Shown here: piece after piece, positions 44,874-57,293 of the stretch
Layout: each line of letters begins with the position of its first letter
Numbering within the stretch: position 1 is the first letter of the stretch
DNA from: Owenia fusiformis
Lineage: Eukaryota > Annelida > Polychaeta > Sabellida > Oweniidae
Reading direction: 5' to 3'
NCBI GenBank assembly: GCA_903813345.2
Contig: CAIIXF020000005.1
Coordinates: forward strand, 29,825,375 to 29,889,374
Length of the DNA stretch: 64,000 nt
Notes under the pieces: generated by a model
The model's input: the letters and a program-made list of their open reading frames with translations, nothing else
Told to the model about the DNA's origin: nothing
Database searches by the model: none
Position numbers and translations under genes: made by a program

Positions 44874-45676
44874 GTCTGAATGGGCTTTGTATAAAAAACC
44901 TCCTACCCACGTACCCTCGTACCCACGTACGTGGGTCCTGACCCAGTCTTTAAAGAGTTAAATTTTTAAATGTTTAAAACATTATTCAATCTCAGTTTAT
45001 CCTGAATTATAGATGAATTTATGCATCCATATGCCTTTATTTATAGGTCTGACATCTCTCTAGTGAAATAAAATAAAGCCGGAATTGCATATTGTTCATT
45101 ATTTTTGAGCTATTTGATTTATGTTTTTGATATGTCGAAATGTTTTTTGTTGATCGGGCAGTCTTACCTGTATAACACATCAGTGCTGATTAGCAATCTC
45201 CTAGCCTTCGTTCAGTGCAATCCGTGCCTCCTGTTACCTCATGCAGATTGTAAATGTCATTTATACAAAATTCTATATACATTATGGTAAATTAAAAGGT
45301 ATAGGACTATTAAAAGTATGACTGACAAAAATACTAAATATATGCGCTTGGTCGAATTTGCGCCAAGCAATAGATTGGTTGTACACTGTAAGACTGCCCG
45401 ATCAACAAAAAATCGCTTCGATATATCAAAAACAACACTCAAATAGCTCAAATGAACATTATGCAATGCCGGCTTTATTTTATGACGAGACAGATGTCCG
45501 ATCTAGAAATAAAGGCATATGGGTACATAAATTCATCCATAATTAAGCATACATTGAGATAGAATAATGTTTAAAAAATGTTAAAGATTTAACTCTTTAA
45601 AGACTTGGTCAGGACCCACGTACGTGGGTAAGAGGGTGCGTGGGTAGGAGGTTTTTTATACAAAGCCGTCTGAATG
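44874..45676. mobile_element. 785-bp fold-back element with 9-bp target duplication (MULE-like)
   Basis: An exact direct repeat GTCTGAATG at 44874-44882 and 45668-45676 encloses an element (44883-45667). Its ends are GGCTTTGTATAAAAAACCTC and the exact inverse, continuing through CCCACGTACGTGGGTCCTGA into arms of about 300 bp each. A 9-bp duplication with long inverted arms is typical of Mutator-like elements. No transposase is present. The mirrored frames 45105-45290 and 45257-45466 belong to the arms. Confidence 0.85.
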
Positions 45677-46481
45677 ACATGAAACTATTTATAAAATCTG
45701 CTTTTACATATATTTAAAGCCCAGTATCTGGTCCCCACTTCAGATTGTATTTATGTAAACAAAAAACGATATGAATTCATTTTTGTTATTGTGTTACTAG
45801 TATATCTTTGTCTTTTGCCGAAGTGGGTCATAAAGAACAGAAACAAAGATCAAAAACAAATAACTGAATAACATGCGATATTTTTGAAACGTACATGCTA
45901 ATACCTAAAAGATGATAAACTATAACTAGATAAAATGAATGTTTCCAATTTCTATGAACAGTGATAATGATAATTTGCGAAAAATCCTGTTATGAAAGGT
46001 AATTACTAAGAAACATGATGATTATTGAGTTATATTCAGCAGAGCAACAAGTAGTTTGGAAAGACCGATTAATACCACATGTTAATTCTCAAGATTCCAA
46101 ACAAATTAATACCGATCAATTCTGAAATGTAGACGATTGTGTTGGTTAAAAGTGTTGTAAAGGGATTCAAATAGCAAAATAAACAATGGTTGAAAAAGTT
46201 GAACATATAAAACAAATATAATGATATAGAATGGTATATAGTGTTCACTCAGAACTACCGCATGTTGATTATCCATGGAAATGAACGATAGTTAGGAATC
46301 ACTTTGTGCAACACTTTGAAAACAAAATAATTTGGCAAAGAATACCAATCATTCAAAAGTCTGTAATAGTCGCTTAGCATGATAGCAAACCAAATGGGTT
46401 AGTGGTTGTGTTCAAATAAAAACATGAATAGCAGAATACTGCAAAAACCAAATGAAATGAACTCTGCGCGCACCCTTAAGT

Positions 46482-46531
46482 GAAGACGAAGCTCTCGTTT
46501 GAGAAGCGAAGTCAACGAATGCAAAGGGTAA
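46482..46531 (+). repeat. Dispersed 47-50-bp repeat (GAAGACGAAGCTCTC), copy 2
   Basis: Near-identical to 26827-26873 over the whole unit, ending AACGAATGCAAAGGGTA in both. Confidence 0.55.
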
Positions 46532-46998
46532 TGAAAATGAGTATATTTAACATAGAAGACCGGTTTTTACTCAAATGTTTCGGTCAATAGAACATTCCAA
46601 GACAGTTGAATCAAGTACATCACTAAAGAACAAAGCTCATCATTCATATATCAGTGAGGAAATTTCACGAGCGGAAGTATTAACATAAAACGCTCATATC
46701 CGAATCACTACAATTAATTCGATTTGAAAGTCAAACCGCAAAAGTATTTTTTAACTTATTTGCGCAACCCTGAGGTGTTAGGCCGTCTGTGTAATCATGA
46801 AGAGATCGGAATCATCGGAAATAAAAATCCCAAATACCCCCAATAAATGATACCAAGGGGTATAACTGATACATACTGTTTTACGTTTATGCAGACACAC
46901 ATCAACAACCTGCTTACTCTCAAAAGCCAGATAGGTCGACGTATTAAGACCCAACAAGCATTTCAGTTAATAAAAAAACGTTAATGTAAAACATGCAT

Positions 46999-47175
46999 AC
47001 AGTGAACACCTATAGAGCCACAAAAATGTTCTCACTTTGACTACATGTAGGTGTTTATTACAGAGAGGGTAAAATTATACAGAAGTTAGTAGAATATATG
47101 TGCGGAGGAACGATGTCCACTAGAGACATGTGTTCACTAGAGAAAGGTGTTCACTGAGACAGGTTTTACTATAGT
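46999..47175 (-). mobile_element. CAGTAAAACC-family MITE, copy 2 (opposite orientation)
   Basis: The reverse complement starts ATAGTAAAACCTGTCTC, with GTGAACACC, TCTAGTGGACAT and CTACTAACTT in the same order as 14940-15120. Ends are more inverted here (CAGTGAACACC on both sides). Confidence 0.55.
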
Positions 47176-48220
47176 GTATATATACTACCTCTCCAAAAAA
47201 GATTATCGGCGCAAACTTTGTCGTATTAAAATATATACTTTTGCAGATTTTTCATTAACTTATTTTCTAAATAAACGGATTTCAATAACAATAAATTTGC
47301 TTTTTAAATTCTCACGCGATATGTAAAACGTAGCATACCACCAAATAAATATGAATCAATTATTGATGCGCATAATACCTCTAATTAATAGTTCTAGTAA
47401 TAACAATGTCACATATTGTTTAACATATTTATTGTAATAAAAAGGGCTTGAAGCCAATTACTTAATTGTTATTTTGTTTTGTCAGAAACACCGGCTTCTC
47501 ACTAGTCTCTAGTTATGGTGCTTTTGAATACATTTTATAATATTTATTGAATGTGTATTAAATATGCATTGAGTCAATTGTTATCGTTGAGTTGTACGTA
47601 TCAAAATATATTTAATTCTCATGAGAATTTTTTTTATTATTTTCTAAACAGGAAACCTTATACACAGCATTTGTTTAAGAACGGTTGTTAGTAGTTGGTC
47701 CTCTGAATATCGACGTGTGTCATGGAAAAAAAATCTTAAATTAATTGTATCGATGATCTAAAAAGTACAAGTAATAGGGATCTAGCATTTTAGTGAAACC
47801 ATCCTAAAACAATTTCTGTCTTGTTGTATTTATATACAGGAACTATTTTCATATTTTAATCTCAATCTCCTTCTAAGGATTATTAACAAATTAGCCTTTC
47901 TGTCAGTTTCCCAAAACGGCCTTTATATATAATCCTAAATCATAATTGATAACGTACGCCTCATTGCAAATTCTTAAATGTAGTTGAAATATAGATGTAT
48001 CCAGGCGCGTAACTAGGCATACGCGAGGGTACGCAGTTGCGCACCCTAAAAGTAAAGCAAAATAAAGCAAAACAATGGATACAATAAACATGTAAATAGT
48101 GCCCCATTGCAGAGTCTGATATCGCTTAGAAACCCAACTTAGAAATGTACACTTAGGAATATACCCACTTTGTGTTGATATAAAATAAAATTGACTGCTA
48201 CATTTTCCATTGATATAATG

Positions 48221-48832
48221 TCTATCAATGGGAAATGAAGCAGTCAATTTTCGGGGTTATTTTGTTTTTCTATTGGTTTCTCATCATCTTTAATACATGT
48301 ATATCAATGGGAAATAATGTAGCAGTCAATTTTTCGGGTTATTTTGTTTTTCTGTTGATTTTTCATCATCTTTAATACATGTATATCAATGGGAAATGTA
48401 GCAGTCAATTTTTCGGGTTATTTTGTTTTTCTGTTGATTTTTCATCATCCTTATATCAATGGGATATATAGCAGTCAATTTTTCGGGTTATTTTGTTTTT
48501 CTATTAGTTTCTCATCATCTTTAATACATGTATATCAATGGAAAAGGTAGCAGTCAATTTTTGTGGGTTATTTTGTTTTTCTGTTGATTTTTCATCATCC
48601 TTATATCATTGGGAAATATAGCAGTCAATTTTCGTGTTATTTTGTTTTTTATTGGTTTCTCATCATCTTTAATACATGTATATCAATGGGAAATGTAGCA
48701 GTCAATTTTTTCGGGTTATTTTGTTATCTGTTGATTTTTCATCATCTTAAATACATGTATATCAATGGGAAATATAGCAGTCAATTTTTCAGGTTATTCT
48801 GTTATTATGTTGATTTCTCATCATCTTTAGTC
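48221..48832 (+). repeat. Minisatellite, about 80-90-bp unit, seven to eight copies
   Basis: Repeated unit: TATATCAATGGGAAAT, GTAGCAGTCAATTTTTCGGG, TTATTTTGTTTTTCTG, TTGATTTTTCATCATC, then TTTAATACATG. An inverted start of the same unit precedes the array (TTGACTGCTACATTTTCC at about 48191-48209). The frame 48563-48844 is a shadow of the array. Confidence 0.8.
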
Positions 48833-50999
48833 TACGTGGTTTAGAGATCAATGAAAGTATGATACTTGTGTGATACAACAATATATTGTATCCTGAAATT
48901 TAATGAAATCTATAGATGTAGTGATACAAATGAAACAGGATAAGTTCTTTGGCAATCGATTGATTTTATTGGAATATGACGAGCTTGAGATTGAGATAGA
49001 TAATGCAATACTTTATAACCGACATGTGTTTTTGTTATCGACCTGTTGAATTTACTGGCACTAGAAATGTTGGCAAGATGGACCTCGGGGAAACAACAAG
49101 TGTTCCTTCTAAAGTGGAAAAAATATCAAATATTTGTAGAAAGATCGATTGAGGAAAGTTTAAAAGAAAATAAAAGTTAAATAAAAGTTATTCAGAAGGC
49201 TAATTAAACAGATGTTTGAGACGGCATTATTGTTAAAGGTATTGTTCTGTACAACTCAATAAAACCTGTTATTTGAATCCTATTATGTGATTTTTAATTT
49301 AACGTTTTTTTGAGTATTGGTCGAAGAAGAATACGTGCTTATTCACCTGTGTAAAAAGGTGTACTTAATAATCAGCCTGCGACAGTCCAGGTGCCAATGG
49401 ACTCAAAGTCAAAATTAATTCAAATATATGTATTTACATAACAGTATTATATCTGTCTATGATGTACAGACATACTCTTTAGAGCTTTAAATTATACTTC
49501 GCGTTTCATCATTGTTATTATGAAGTCGATTATTTCGAATGTGATTTCTGATAGTGATAGTTCAATATCAAATGATAACGAACCCCTTATAATCAACAAA
49601 ATGCAACTGACTCTACTCAGGGATCACTTTTACATAATTATTGTCTCCGATTTTGACTAGATTGTAAATCTTGTCGTTGTTCACATACTAGAAAGAATGG
49701 TATGAACGAACGTATGGTTGTAGTTATTGCTTATATTTATTTTATTAGGAATCACTTCTAATCACACTATAGAGGAGGGGCTTTAGTATAGGATTGTAGT
49801 CCATTGTCATAACTGTTAATGTTAAAATGCTCGCTTTGCTCTTTCTGTTAACATCGAAATTAAGATATATTTATCTTTTTTTATTTTTGTACTTGTAATT
49901 TCCCAATGTTGCGGCTAATGCCCGTGTTAGCCTTAAATAGTTTCGTATTAATTTAATGTAACCTAATATGAGGAAAGTCTATACACCGAATTTTAAAGCA
50001 AACAAATGAACGTGCATACTAATTTGATATCAAACTAAGACTCTATTAATTGGTAAACTGCTTTGTTTATATTTCATTCTGCTTTAGTAATCTGCGCACG
50101 GTCGTCTATTTAATCTCTAGAGATATTCCAATATATTACATTTTTATCATCTTGCTTTCCTTCCGCAGTCAAAAGTGATAATTTGTGATTATTTGAAAAT
50201 GATATTGATATCATAAATACTTTTTAAAATCATTGTGTGGGATACGAATGGAAGCGAAAATTAGAAATGGCGAATTTTGGTGCTGAGTTTTCCTGCTTTA
50301 AGTTCATTAAACGTTTTATGGGCATTCCCCTCATTTAAATTTGAGTCATCTGCCTTGGGTGTCAGATACCTCCTTAAGACGTTGACCCTGAACAATAATT
50401 AACCTATCGAACGTATAAACCATAATAAAACTTTCACTATATTTACATTTTGGATTGTAGCCCGCAAACACAATAGGTTTAAGAAGTGTCAATTTCTGGT
50501 CAGAAATTTTTATGGCTATTTTGCCATAAGTGTTATTGATATTTATTGATGTTTGATGGATAATAATGGTAATCCTGCTATATTATTTACGCCTTATAAA
50601 GTACTACGACTTCTTCATTATCATAAATAAACCTATTCAATTTGTAGATTTTGATAAATTAAATGAATTAGCTTGAGAGACACGTGCCTTAATCCCAACA
50701 TTAAATTCAATTAATATCAAATAAATGTAACGAACATTTTATTTTCATTTTTACAGATTTTGAGCCGATATGTGTTACTAATTTGCTTCGCTTCAAAAAC
50801 ATAATTTTGGCTAATTATATTAATTTGAATATTTTGATTTTAAACGTTAGCACAACTTGCTGGCGTTTCATACAATCCTTTATCTTTCTTGCTTATTGCA
50901 AATGCACTTGCTATAAAGTGGGCGGATGATCGCATTGCATTCTTTAATCCAATAATAATTAATATCTGCATTAGCTAAGAACTTAGCACATTCTAATTG
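48833..50999. other. Distal upstream region of PRDM13
   Basis: AT-rich DNA without open frames, repeats or exons that I can support. As the non-repetitive flank of a developmental regulator it may hold enhancers, but the sequence alone does not show them. Confidence 0.3.
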
Positions 51000-51131
51000 G
51001 CGAGTAGTGAGCATGCGCAGTAAGACATCACCAGTTTCATATTCAACAAGCAAGTTTTGTATTGTTTCAAGCCTATATGTGAAATCCTTCCACCTGCTTT
51101 CAATAGACTCCTTCCCATCACTTTATCCCAC

Positions 51132-51138
51132 TATAAAA
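51132..51138 (+). promoter_or_regulatory. TATA box of the PRDM13 gene
   Basis: TATAAAA lies 171 bp before the start codon, giving a predicted transcription start near 51160 and a short 5' UTR. A CATGCGCAGT (NRF-1 half) motif is about 115 bp further upstream at about 51011. Confidence 0.5.
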
Positions 51139-51308
51139 ACAATTCGAGCGGAGCAACAATCACTATCTATGACTTCACGACAAGAACGCAGACCAACGCA
51201 CAACGCTACCAGCAAACCGCACAGAGATTAACAACCTTTAAAGATTAAAATCAGTCTGATTTACCGAAAAATAGTTAACCTTTAAAAAAGCTCTGAAAAC
51301 AAGAAATA

Positions 51309-54246
51309 ATGGAAGAGACGTCTCGTTTTGGAGGACTGCATCCTCAAATGGACAACATCGCAGTTCGAGCAGCCTGTACGATTCCTAAGGGTAGCACCAC
51401 AGCCCCCTATCCTGGTCCTTGCACGATCGGACTTAGGACATCTGACCTAAGGGTTGTACATTACGTTATCGAGGTACGTATTCTTTTTCAAAGTTACCCC
51501 AAATGCATTTTTCTAATTTTTCGTTTTGTGTTGTAATTTTTGCTAAGTCACATCGTTGCGTTTTACATGCTCAAACTAAACTCATGGTTTATTCACAATT
51601 TATTTTGGCTTATGTGACCTACGTGCACGGTGGCCCAATACGCGCTCGAAAGTAATTATCTGGTAAATAACATGAGAAGTGTTGTTTTACTTCTGAATTG
51701 TTATTTCTTGCCTATATTCTTTACTTTACAAAGTGTATCAAATTTATCCAATTTGGTTAAAGTCAATGCCAAAGTTTGATAGCAGAAATGAATAAAAATA
51801 TTGACATTTTAAGTTCTACTATAGTATCATGTTAACTGTAAACAAAACAAAAAACTATCTTTTAACGGTTTCACTATAAAAGTTGTTTTTGCAACTTCGA
51901 TATTGTATTGAACAATATCTGTATAATACGTCTTGTTTCATTTTGGTTGGTAGTATATTATAGTGGCACGCGTTTTATATTTACTGAAAACCAGAAAAAC
52001 AGGTCTATTGTTTGGACTAAACAAGAGGCGTTTGCAGCTCTTCAAAATGATATTTCCCCACCTACCCGGATACCAGGGTTACCTTTTGGGTCAACGTGAA
52101 ATCAAAACCTTTACTTTTGAAATCTAGTCCTGATTTGCTATTTATTTGAAACTGAGAACAAATATAGACATGAATTGTTGTATTTTAAATGTTTCCTCTG
52201 AATGGAGCTCATTCAAGAGTCCTTGTTTAAAGAACAACTACTTCACAATTGCTTATTATGCGACAACCTTTAAATTGGACACATTGTCACAAAATATAAA
52301 AGTAATTACTATTTAATGTTCTTCATGCAAATAATCTTATCAAATAGAACATGAAATATAAACAAGTTCTGACATATGTTTCTTCTACTCTTTTTGTACT
52401 TCGGCACCTGTCCAAATGAAGAAGTTGACATATATATTTCTATCTGGAAGAAATAGTTTTGCAACGAGTGGCATGCAACAGGTAGCCAAACCATTAAGCC
52501 ACTAGCCTTTACTCTGTATATTTATAAGGTTGAATTTGTTCGAACTCAAGTAATGATTGTGAATGTATCTGATAATAATCCGATCTAATTTGTTTGCAGG
52601 CTCGCTCGGTGAACGGTGAGATCCTAGCAGACGCAGAACGCACAAGAGATTGGATGCTATACGTTCTCCCGGCACGTGACAATTTGGAGCAAAATCTAGA
52701 GGCTGTCAAACATATCTCAGGTCACATATTATTCCGCGCAATAAGGGAGGTGAAAACAGGAGAGCTGCTTTCCGTATGGTATAGTGAAGAGCTTGCGCAA
52801 GAAATGGCAATTCCAAACCTACAGAAACAACACTCAACAGGTAAAGCATAATCTAATGTAATCTTTGCCTGATTTAACATTCGCTTAAAGTATGCGCATT
52901 TGTTGAGAGATCATTTCCATTCATGCAAGATTATTGTCCAGATAATTCAGTTCTCAGCTGAATTGATATTTTTAAAATGTGAATTTCTCAAAGGTGACAA
53001 CGCTTGACAACGACATTAATTATGTAATTATGTATATAATGTAACGCTTGGCAACGAAATTATCATGTATTTTTATTTTATAATTTTAGATAACAGAAAG
53101 TTCAACTGTCTGAGCTGCGATAAAACATACGACTATCCAAACTCCTTGAGGGCTCATATACGATACAGATGCATAGCCCATAGTCAAATTCCAAAGATCC
53201 CAATGCAGCCAACTGTTCTAAAGACCCCAACCGCACATAATGATCACCTACGACGTATCGGGGTACTAGGCACAGATGGCAATACGCAACTAACAAAACC
53301 CGAACCTGTTTCTCCAAATAGTGTATCTTCAATGAGTCCAAATCACATGCCTTTGAACTTTAGTACGAAATCAGCATTCAAGCGCCTTAAAACTGAAGAT
53401 GTGAAACTTGACCAGGACAGTTCGGTTAGTGACGCCAACAGAGCACCAATCGGAGGACCGCCAGGATCTACGCAGTCTGAACTCGAAGTACCGCATATGT
53501 CTCCTTTTGTGGAGCCCTTGTACAGATATTACTATTACTCATTGTATCCGCATCTTTATCAACGATACATGGTTGATCATTTTGAGGCAAATAAGCAGAC
53601 TCGAGGACGGCCCGTATATCGTCCATGTAAGAACGACAATTTTCCGACGATGCCAACGCCTGCGGTTGGAATGCGAGATGAAGATCAATTTATGGCCGAC
53701 AGACAGATTCCTGAAGCCAACGCGTCATTCTCGCAGGATGCTGTGACATTACCATATCGCTTTCCTTTGCCATCAGATAAACACGAGCCTTTAGATCTTC
53801 TGCCTCGTTCTTTGTACGTCAGCAAATCCCGTAAAGGACATTTATGCATTTACTGCGGCAAATTATACTCGAGGAAATATGGACTAAAAATTCATTTGCG
53901 TACACACACCGGATACAAACCTTTGAAATGCAAAGTTTGTTTCCGTCCTTTTGGTGATCCTAGCAACCTAAATAAGCATATAAGGTTACATGCAGAGGGA
54001 GACACCCCTTACAGGTGTGATCACTGCGGAAAAGTTCTCGTCCGTAGACGGGACCTTGAACGCCACATCAAATCTCGTCATCCAGACGCTAACTTTATTT
54101 CCGAAGACGTTAACTCAAAAGGTGTATACAATGTATCAAATGCAACTGATGACAATACTGCTGTCAATAAAATTAGCATTTGTGAGAACACTTTTGGTAT
54201 TGACATTGAAGGAGATGATAGGGACGCTGAAATAGAAGTTGTATAA
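51309..54246 (+). CDS. PRDM13: PR domain zinc-finger transcription factor PRDM13
   Basis: Three coding exons, 51309-51473, 52600-52840 and 53090-54246 (165+241+1157 nt; 520 aa), with agreeing phases. PRDM13 is a nuclear SET-related PR-domain factor that sets neuronal identity in bilaterians. The PR domain spans about residues 20-125 (ACTIPKGSTTAPYPGPCTIG, then DWMLYVLPARDNLEQNLEAV, HILFRAIREVKTGELLSVWY). Zinc finger 1 is a C2HC type (Cys142-Cys145-His158-Cys163). Fingers 2-4 form a C-terminal block (388-408, 416-436, 445-466: CGKLYSRKYGLKIHLRTH, CFRPFGDPSNLNKHIRLH, CGKVLVRRRDLERHIKSRH) almost identical to vertebrate PRDM13, which makes the call secure. The linker between finger 1 and finger 2 (about 224 residues) is rich in Pro, Tyr and Ser and appears poorly conserved. 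The first ATG in exon 1 is used; AATAAA follows at 54304. Confidence 0.95.
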
Positions 54247-54303
54247 AAGTTTAAAATAACAATCTGTATATACTTTGTTATATTGTATTTTAAATATGTG
54301 ATA

Positions 54304-54309
54304 AATAAA
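54304..54309 (+). terminator. Poly(A) signal of PRDM13
   Basis: AATAAA 58 bp after the stop codon. More AATAAA hexamers follow because a tandem repeat starts near 54430. Confidence 0.5.
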
Positions 54310-54429
54310 ACGTCAGAGAACGGGACCAAAGAGTGCAATACTAGTCTACTTTAAAATAATCAGTCGCAGAAATTATTGTAAGTTCTTTTATCGTTGCTTT
54401 CATTGTACCAGTCTTATATCTGTAAATAT

Positions 54430-54770
54430 GAAAATGTAGTGATATTGATAAATAATGTATTTGTTCAATAAATTAGCAGATGAGAATAAATTTAACTTTG
54501 AATATAAAACACAAAGAGTTATTATTCTGTTCCATTCCTTTAACACCAGGGGTTGTTGACAAGTTGTTCCAAAATAATGATATCAATACTCTACATTAAT
54601 AAATAATGCATTTATTCAATAACTGAAAAAAAATTAAGTTTTATATAAACATGCAGTCAGTTTTACTATTCCATTCCCATTCCTTTAACACCAGGGGTAG
54701 TTGACGGGCTATTTCAAATAATGATATCGATACTGTTACACTAATAAATAATGCAATTATATTATATATT
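54430..54770 (+). repeat. Tandem repeat downstream of PRDM13 (about 130-160-bp unit, three copies)
   Basis: Each copy holds AATGATATCRATACT, AATAAATAATG.A/ATTTATTCAATA, and (in two copies) CATTCCTTTAACACCAGGGG with GTTGAC. Each unit carries an AATAAA hexamer, so poly(A) signals are multiplied just 3' of the gene. Confidence 0.65.
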
Positions 54771-55670
54771 CAATAGAAATTGAAAAGGCAGATGGAAGTT
54801 TAATTTTGCATTTAAACCTAAAGTTATTTTTACTGTCCTTCTGTCATTCCATAAACCCCAGAGGTAAAATATTGGCATTGACTTGTGATAAATATCTTGG
54901 CTCATATCCTGACATCTATATTTGAATACATCTCTTATAGATATCTTATTATCTTGGCATCGTGTCAAATAAGCTTATACATATTAAATAGATGTCATCC
55001 ATGAATGCTACTTTCAGATCACGTATTCAATTCAAATATCAAACTGGCAGTCTGTGTTGTTTGTTTGTAATGTGAGGCACCAAATGTCTGACTTATCCAA
55101 GACTAACATATCAGTATGTTTGTCTCAGGATTATTGTATGCTAATATCGATATATTCATCATTTTTTCTATTAAAGTAAAGAATATAAGACTGTGATCTA
55201 CAGACCCTTGTATTGCTACATCGATCTCTAAACAAATTTATTCTAAGTTAAATCCAAATTTAACTGTGGTCTTTCCCTCAAGTTATTGACATTTAATCCT
55301 TAAATAAGTACTTTAATATCCATCCTAATATAATGAAACACACTCTTAGCACCGGGCAACTTGCCGATTGCAGTCAAATGGAAATAAATAATTTGAAACT
55401 AAATGTAAACATAGGCGTTGTCTCATTAATGTTTTTTATTCAATGGACTGGAGGTTACTCGCGATCAGCTTGAATGCCCCATGATCGCATAAATGAGGAC
55501 GCATTCAGCAAATAAACTAACGTGTTAAATATACAGCATAAGAAGTGTTTAACACTATTTGTAATCATAAACTCGGGATCTTATGAACATTAAATGTGAT
55601 ACGGGCTTATATTCCAAATACCGAACTCGTGAACATATATATTCAACAGAGAGGAACTCTGTTTTTGTGA
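54771..55670. other. Intergenic region between PRDM13 and the mucin-like gene
   Basis: AT-rich; no exon, repeat or RNA gene was recognised. Confidence 0.35.
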
Positions 55671-55675
55671 TTGGC

Positions 55676-55787
55676 ACTGATATATATATACACCTGATAG
55701 TCTAAGAGGATATAGCGATTAGAAGGTATATACCGGAGGAACTGAAAATATTGGAAGTATTGTATTGAAATATAGTGCAATATTCTG
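55676..55787 (+). promoter_or_regulatory. Candidate promoter and 5' UTR exon of the mucin-like gene
   Basis: A TATATATATA tract (about 55679-55690) is followed about 100 bp later by a strong donor TCTG|GTAAGT at 55788. A matching acceptor (TTCTATTTTCCAG) ends at 57203, just before the exon with the start codon. The splice pair makes a plausible non-coding first exon; transcription is not shown. Confidence 0.35.
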
Positions 55788-57269
55788 GTAAGTAAAAATG
55801 GATTTTTATTTTATTCAAACGGTTTTTACTCGGGTATAAGTAGAACACGCGTATTTTTTATACATGTATGTTTTGTTCCCTTTTCTTGACATTGATTCAA
55901 GTCTCAGTTCAGAAGAACAGCCATAATGATTTTTTCTGTATCATTTTCTTTCAACTCAGAGGTTATAGTATATAACATTATTTGAAGCTGTCAAATGTTC
56001 TATTATCTGTTAGGCTAAATGACTTAATGTTTGGCTTCATTTCCCAAGAATGGTTTCCATAGCAACGAAATAAAGCTGGAGTCATCGTGCCCTAATTTCA
56101 ACGATCATACACAAGGTTATAGCAGTCTTCCTCTCAGGAAGCCATGTGTTGAGATATTCATCTGTATGTCTCTACTAATATAACCAAAATCGGATGTTAA
56201 GTAGTTATAGTGAGCAAGAGGTCTAAGAAGTCACAGATCCATATGAAGGACATTCTGAAGATAACACGCTACCTTGTTAAAGGAGTTTGATATTTTGGCA
56301 GGTACATTATCAGCTCTAGAGGGACATGTGTTCCAGATGTAATTGTATGATACTCAATAATGTTCATGTCATGTTAATGATATTATTGCAGTGGGTATGT
56401 TTACAAGCATATTCAATATCGCCTTTGACGATTTCATCTTCAATCATACAAAGGAATCATATATGGATGGCCCCCATGGATTATTAAATGGATGGGGGAA
56501 CTGGATGGATAAATATATAGACTGTTTGTTCCATTGCTGCTAATTAATATGCCGTAAATCAATTTGGATATCAAGAACACTCACATCTGTTTTTCTAGGG
56601 TATCTTTTCGTACTTCATTAATCAATAACAATATTGTATGATTTCCATTTGGTGGCTTTCTTTTATGATAGCCAGCCCCATCGTATTCCAGCATTATAAT
56701 GAGAACCTCAAATCAATGAGAGATTCGGAGAGAAAATATAGTTTTTCATGATTATACTTCGGCATGGTCTTCTCACATAACTTCTGAAATGGAGCAGATA
56801 TGCTGATAGCATGGTTGTCAGATTCTCGATGTAGTTATGTATCAGGAACCACAGCTGGTTCGATCTATGTTTATTTATCACTCAGTTCCATGTGATGGCT
56901 TCACCGGTTCCTATCTGATATCTGAGATTTCACTAGTCTTAGCATAGACCAGCATATGACTTATGAGGTTACACCGTTCTTATATTATGTCGCATGTTTT
57001 TTGTATGACTGCTTCCTGGTGTGGGTTTCAGATCTACTATTTTTTCTTACATGTTTAAGTGGTTAAAATTATTTTAATATTTGAGATGGAATTAGGATAT
57101 GTCAGATTTCCGGTTTTGGCGGGTGTCGTATCTGCTATTTCTATGATTTACTGGTTGAATTTATTTTAATGCCGCTGAACCGAAATTTGCTTCTATTTTC
57201 CAGTGTAATCTCAGCAGAATGGAAAATGTTACATAAACAGTAAGGAATCTTTGGAAATACTAAAACGAA

Positions 57270-57293
57270 ATGTCTTTTTCTGAGAAAGGATGA
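57270..57293 (+). other. Short upstream ORF overlapping the mucin-like start
   Basis: ATGTCTTTTTCTGAG... gives seven codons and stops at a TGA that overlaps the main start as ATGA (57290-57293). If both are used, reinitiation or leaky scanning would set output. Confidence 0.4.

Larger units (their letters stand above)
45677..48000. other. Gene-poor stretch upstream of PRDM13, part 2
   Basis: No gene was recognised. It contains the dispersed repeat at 46482-46531 (GAAGACGAAGCTCTC family, second copy) and the MITE at 46999-47175. A fragment starting GGCGCGTAACTAGGC at about 48004 resembles the ends of the GTAGCCAGG elements. Confidence 0.4.
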
